Positions 60,488 to 64,000 of a stretch of DNA of 64,000 nt are shown here, in pieces. The DNA is from Solanum dulcamara (Eukaryota > Streptophyta > Magnoliopsida > Solanales > Solanaceae), in assembly GCF_947179165.1 (NCBI RefSeq), contig NC_077237.1, forward strand, positions 82,250,341-82,314,340, in the 5' to 3' direction. The position numbers and the translations under genes are program-made. The notes beneath the pieces were generated by a model. The model saw only the letters and a list, made by a program, of their open reading frames with translations. It had not been told where the DNA came from and ran no database searches. Each line of letters opens with the position of its first letter. The stretch's first letter is position 1.

Positions 60488-61552
60488 ATGATTTATTTGC
60501 AGAATATTGCAAATCAACTGCCAGATGCATTTACTAACCTTCCGCGGCTTACTAAATCGCATATCCCAACTGCTAATGCTCAAGTTCGAGTTGATGTCCC
60601 GGTAAAACAACTTGTTCAGGCAAATGAGTCTAGGCCACGCTTAAAACGAGGAAGACCAATTGGTTCCAAAGACAAAAATCCTCAAAAAAGGAAAGAAATA
60701 AATGATCAAGATGATCATAATTTGGAGGCAAGTGCTCAAGAAGAGCCCAGAGACACAACAAATGGTGTTACCACCGAGGAGGTCCAAGTACCTGAAAATA
60801 ATAAGAATGAAGAAATCTCAATAAGTTATGTCTCGACAGGAAAACGGTGGAATCGAAATGATATTGTGGTCGATAATATTTTTGCTTATAATGTTGCCAT
60901 TGAAATAATGCAACAAGATAAGGATCTTGAACCAAAATCTGTCGATGAATGCAGACAGAGAAATGATTGGCCAAAATAGAAGGATGCAATTCAAGCAGAG
61001 TTAACTTCACTTGAAAAATGTGAAGTTTTTGGATCAATAATCCGAACACCCGAAGGTGTCAAGCCAGTAGGGCACAAATGGATTTTTGTGTGTAAACGAA
61101 ATGAAAAGGGTGAAGTCGTAAGATATAAAGCACGACTTATAGCCCAAGGTTTTTCGCAAAGACCTGACATTGACTATATGGAAACATATTCCCCTCTGGT
61201 GGATGCAATTACCTTCAAGTATCTAATGAATTTGGTAGTTTATGAAAAGCTTGAAATGCACCTAATGGATGTGGTCACTGCCTATTTATATGGCTCATTG
61301 GACCACGACATTTTTATGAAAATTCTCGAAGGGTTCAAAGTGCCTGAAGCATACAAGGATTCTCGAGATAATTGCTCAATAAAGCTTCAAAAATCCTTGT
61401 ACGGGTTGAAACAATCAAGGCGAATGTGGTACAACCGTCTTAGCGAATATTTGCTAAAAGAAGGATATAAAAATGATCCAATTTGCCCTTGTGTCTTTAT
61501 GAGAAGATCTTTCAAAGCCAGTAAAATCCAGAAGAACTTTCAAAGCCAGTAA
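60488..61552 (+). pseudogene. Copia linker and reverse transcriptase remnant
   Basis: The first frame (60488-60979) is the hydrophilic linker after integrase (SRPRLKRGRPIGSKDKNPQK). After a stop at 60977-60979 the RT begins: KPVGHKWIFVCKRN, YKARLIAQGFSQRP, MDVVTAYLYGSLD, LQKSLYGLKQS. The frame ends in an imperfect 19-bp-type duplication ('tctttcaaagccagtaaaat' twice near 61505-61555). The YVDD catalytic box that should follow is absent. Confidence 0.85.
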
Positions 61553-61689
61553 AATGTCTGAAAAGGAAGTTTGAAATGAAAGACCTCGGAAAGACAAAAT
61601 TTTGACTTGGTCTACAAATTGAACATTTTACAAATGAGATATTTGTCTATCAGTCAATATATACTGAAAATATTTTAACGAGGTTTTAT

Positions 61690-62507
61690 ATGGATAAAGC
61701 ACATCCATTGAGTACCCCAGTGGTTGTGAGATCCCTTGATATTAATAAAAATCCATTTCGACCTCATGAAAATGATGAAGAACTTGTTGGTGCTGAAATA
61801 TCATATCTTAGTGCAATTGGTGCATTAATGTATCTTGCCAATAATTCTAGACCAGATATAGCTTTCTCAGTAAACTTGTTAGCAAGATTTAGTTCTTCCC
61901 CAACGCGCAGACACTGGAATAGAATTAAGCATACATTCAGATACCTTCAAGGTACCATTGATATGAGATTGTTTTACTCAAATGATTCCACATCACAATT
62001 GATCGGTTATGCAGATGCGGGATATTTATCTGATCCCCATAAAGGTCGATCGCAGACAGGCTATTTATTTACATGTGGTGGTACAGCTATATCATGGCGT
62101 TCAACAAAGCAAATTATGGTTGCCACTTCCTCAAATCATGCAGAGATAATAGTCATTCATGAAGCAAGTCGAGAATGTGTTTGGTTAAGATCTATAACTC
62201 AACACATTCAAGAAACATGTGATCTTTCTTTGAAAAGAGACGCTCCAACAATATTATATGAAGACATGCTGCATGTATAGCTCAACTGAAGGGAGGATAC
62301 ATCAAAGGAGACAGAACAAAACATATTTCACCAAAATTCTTTTTCACTCATGATCTTCAAAAGAATGGTGAAATAGATGTCCAACAAATTCGTTCAAGTG
62401 ACAATTTGGCAGATATATTCACCAAAGCATTACCAACTTCAACCTTTGAGAAAATGAGATACAAAATTGGAATGCGTCGTCTTCGAGATATTAAGTGATG
62501 TTTTCAT
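61690..62507 (+). pseudogene. Copia RNase H remnant and end of pol
   Basis: Frame 61690-62280: MDKAHPLSTP, YLSAIGALMYLANNSRPDIA, HIFRYLQGT-like block, GYADAGYLSDPHKGRSQTGY, SWRSTKQIMVATSSNHAEII. It shifts near 62265, after LYED; the expected AACIAQLKGGY continuation is in another frame. The last block, FTKALPTSTFEKMRYKIGMR, ends at about 62495. Confidence 0.85.
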
Positions 62508-62751
62508 CAGGGGGAGCAAAATACGTGTTGTACTTTTTTTTTCTTAGCCAAGGTTTTGTCCCACTGGGTTTTCCTGATAAGGTTTTTAATGAGGCAACAC
62601 TCAAGGCGTATTATCAGATGTGTGTACTCTTTTTCTTTCACTAGGCTTTTTCCCACTGGGTTTTTCCTAGTAAGGTTTTAACGAAGCACAACTTGTTTCT
62701 TGTAAAGTTTTCTTTTATGAGGCACATTATACGTGAACATCCAAGGGGGAG

Positions 62752-62904
62752 TACCCCTACGTCCCCTTTTCATTCCTATAAATTGAGTCATTTTACAATG
62801 TAAAGTGATACACACAGATATATAGAAACTTTCTCTCTTCTGTTTTGTTTTCCTTTCAATTACTCTCTCCTCCTTATGTTGTTAAATTAGTGTATTTTAC
62901 AACA
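62752..62904 (+). repeat. 3' LTR of the plus-strand copia element
   Basis: About 153 bp matching 58821-58975. The first bases read 'taccccta' instead of 'tgtccctcta', so the left border is approximate. Just upstream, 62540-62760 is the element's 3' untranslated region with two 'cccactgggttttcct' copies. Confidence 0.75.
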
Positions 62905-64000
62905 CGGAGAACATTATTTGCTACTCATTCTATTTTATATTAACCAAATTTCTAAGATAATGTATATACATTAAAAAAAGTATTCAATTATAAAATATGA
63001 ATTATATTTTTCTCTATTATCTTTTTATTTAATTAAAATCATAAAATGATTAAATGTGAAATCATAGATATAAGTAGTCATTTATTAGCGTAACTTTGTA
63101 AGTAATGTAGTTAACTCTTAGAAAATTACAAAAAATTGTTTATGAAAAGGTAAACGTGAAAAAACTTTTAAATATTTCTCTTGAACTTTGAATAATTCAA
63201 CTATTCTGAACAATGAAAAATGCTCTAAAAATTCAATTAATATGAAATAGAGGGAGTATTTAACTTTAAAAATTTTCTTTTATCTTTAATAAAATAATTT
63301 ATAATCGCACAAATATTTAGAAATTGTTTTAGATCATAAGTTTCAAATTTTCTTTAAAGAATAAAAGAAGAATTCTAAAGTATTCCCACATAAAATAAGA
63401 CGAGAGTTATAAGGCAACATCTCATAAATCAAAACACAATGTGCTAGTATCAAGTTTGTCTTTTAGAGAGTAACTTGTTATTTTAAAGTTCTTATTGTAA
63501 GTTTTGATTTAAGGCAAGAGTTATAGAGTATCTTATAAGTTAGACATAGTGAAATCGTATAAACTATTGTCCATGAAGCATATGTTAATTTTAACCTCCA
63601 TGTTCTACCTCTAAAACAAGTAAAAATAGTGTAAAATGTTACTTATGAGACACAATTTGTTCTTTAAAATCATTGGGTTAAGTCTTGCCTATAAGTCAAA
63701 AGTTATAGAATATCTAATAATTAATACATAATGTGGTAGTGTCAAATTTTGTTCATGGGGCTTAACTTATTGTTTGGTAGTTCTTGGACTAACAAGTGTT
63801 ACATTTTGGACAATAGTTATAGAGTATTTCATAAATCAAAATACAATGTAATATTATCAAGTCTTGTCCATGAGGCTTAACTTAATATTTGAAAGTCTTT
63901 TGGCTGAGAGGCAAGAGTTATAAAATATATGATAAATCAAAATACCATGTCGTAGTGTCAAGTCTTGCCCATGAGGCGTAACTTGTGAAGTTCTTGATCT
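62905..64000. repeat. AT-rich DNA with degenerate tandem repeat (about 100-120 bp unit)
   Basis: From about 63405, loose units repeat the order 'agttatagagtat.t.ataa', 'tcaaaa.acaatgt', 'agt.tcaagtcttgtccatgaggc' and 'ttaactt'. Clear examples are at about 63700-63770, 63815-63885 and 63912-63985. The array continues past the right edge. No gene; 62905-63404 is AT-rich with a Stowaway-like 'agagggagtat' at 63250. Confidence 0.65.

Larger units (their letters stand above)
58821..62904 (+). mobile_element. Defective Ty1/copia retrotransposon
   Basis: Two short LTRs (58821-58975 and about 62752-62904) enclose pol remnants in copia order: protease, GAG-pre-integrase/integrase, RT, RNase H. The primer-binding site begins at 58979 (tatcagcac). 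A polypurine tract (aagggggag) sits at 62743-62751. The gag gene is almost wholly missing: protease starts about 90 bp after the primer site. The pol frame is broken by several stops and shifts. No clear target duplication. It sits about 250 bp downstream of the arabinogalactan gene in the same orientation. Confidence 0.88.

Overview
The window is nuclear DNA from a flowering plant, most likely a nightshade (Solanaceae, Solanum-like). The evidence is split genes with GT-AG introns, plant-specific protein families (SnRK2, a classical arabinogalactan protein, the plant form of COX6b with a long acidic N-terminus), very AT-rich spacers, and repeat types typical of Solanaceae: TS-like SINEs, Stowaway and hAT MITEs, and long solo LTRs starting TGTCAC/TGACC-like. 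The species call is inference.

Layout. 175-2999 (-): eight 5' exons of a subgroup-2 SnRK2 protein kinase whose last exon or exons lie beyond the left edge. 3.0-9.8 kb: repeats, including a Stowaway-type element holding a 1.2-kb hairpin, a 2-kb solo LTR and a 0.46-kb solo LTR. 9873-12511 (+): a four-exon 14-3-3 gene (255 aa). 15167-19730 (+): a five-exon cytochrome c oxidase subunit 6b gene (192 aa). 20157-23650 (-): a decayed O-fucosyltransferase gene with three frameshifts and a lost motif arginine, convergent with COX6b. 24.3-25.3 kb: about 1 kb of GC-richer DNA that looks mitochondrial. 25.3-34.4 kb: repeats, including a 1.9-kb solo LTR nested in a mariner-type element. 34371-34817 (-): a one-exon Ser-rich CxxC protein of unknown function. 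37533-44292 (+): a ten-exon FAM91 gene (978 aa). 44.6-55 kb: a hAT-like element and a gutted Ty1/copia element (-) interrupted by a 3-kb solo LTR. 58169-58567 (+): a classical arabinogalactan protein. 58821-62904 (+): a second defective Ty1/copia element. 62.9-64 kb: AT-rich DNA with a degenerate tandem repeat.

The genes are unrelated housekeeping or signalling genes (stress kinase, phosphoprotein adaptor, respiratory subunit, Golgi trafficking, cell-surface proteoglycan). I see no operon-like or clustered pathway. Every exon boundary given was placed by hand from splice dinucleotides, reading-frame continuity and family similarity, without alignment. I found no clearly new biological system. 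The points most worth checking are the 1.2-kb hairpin, transposon insertions sitting at splice sites or filling introns, the GC-AG introns, the O-fucosyltransferase decay next to the mitochondrial insert, and the nested retroelements with exact target-site duplications.
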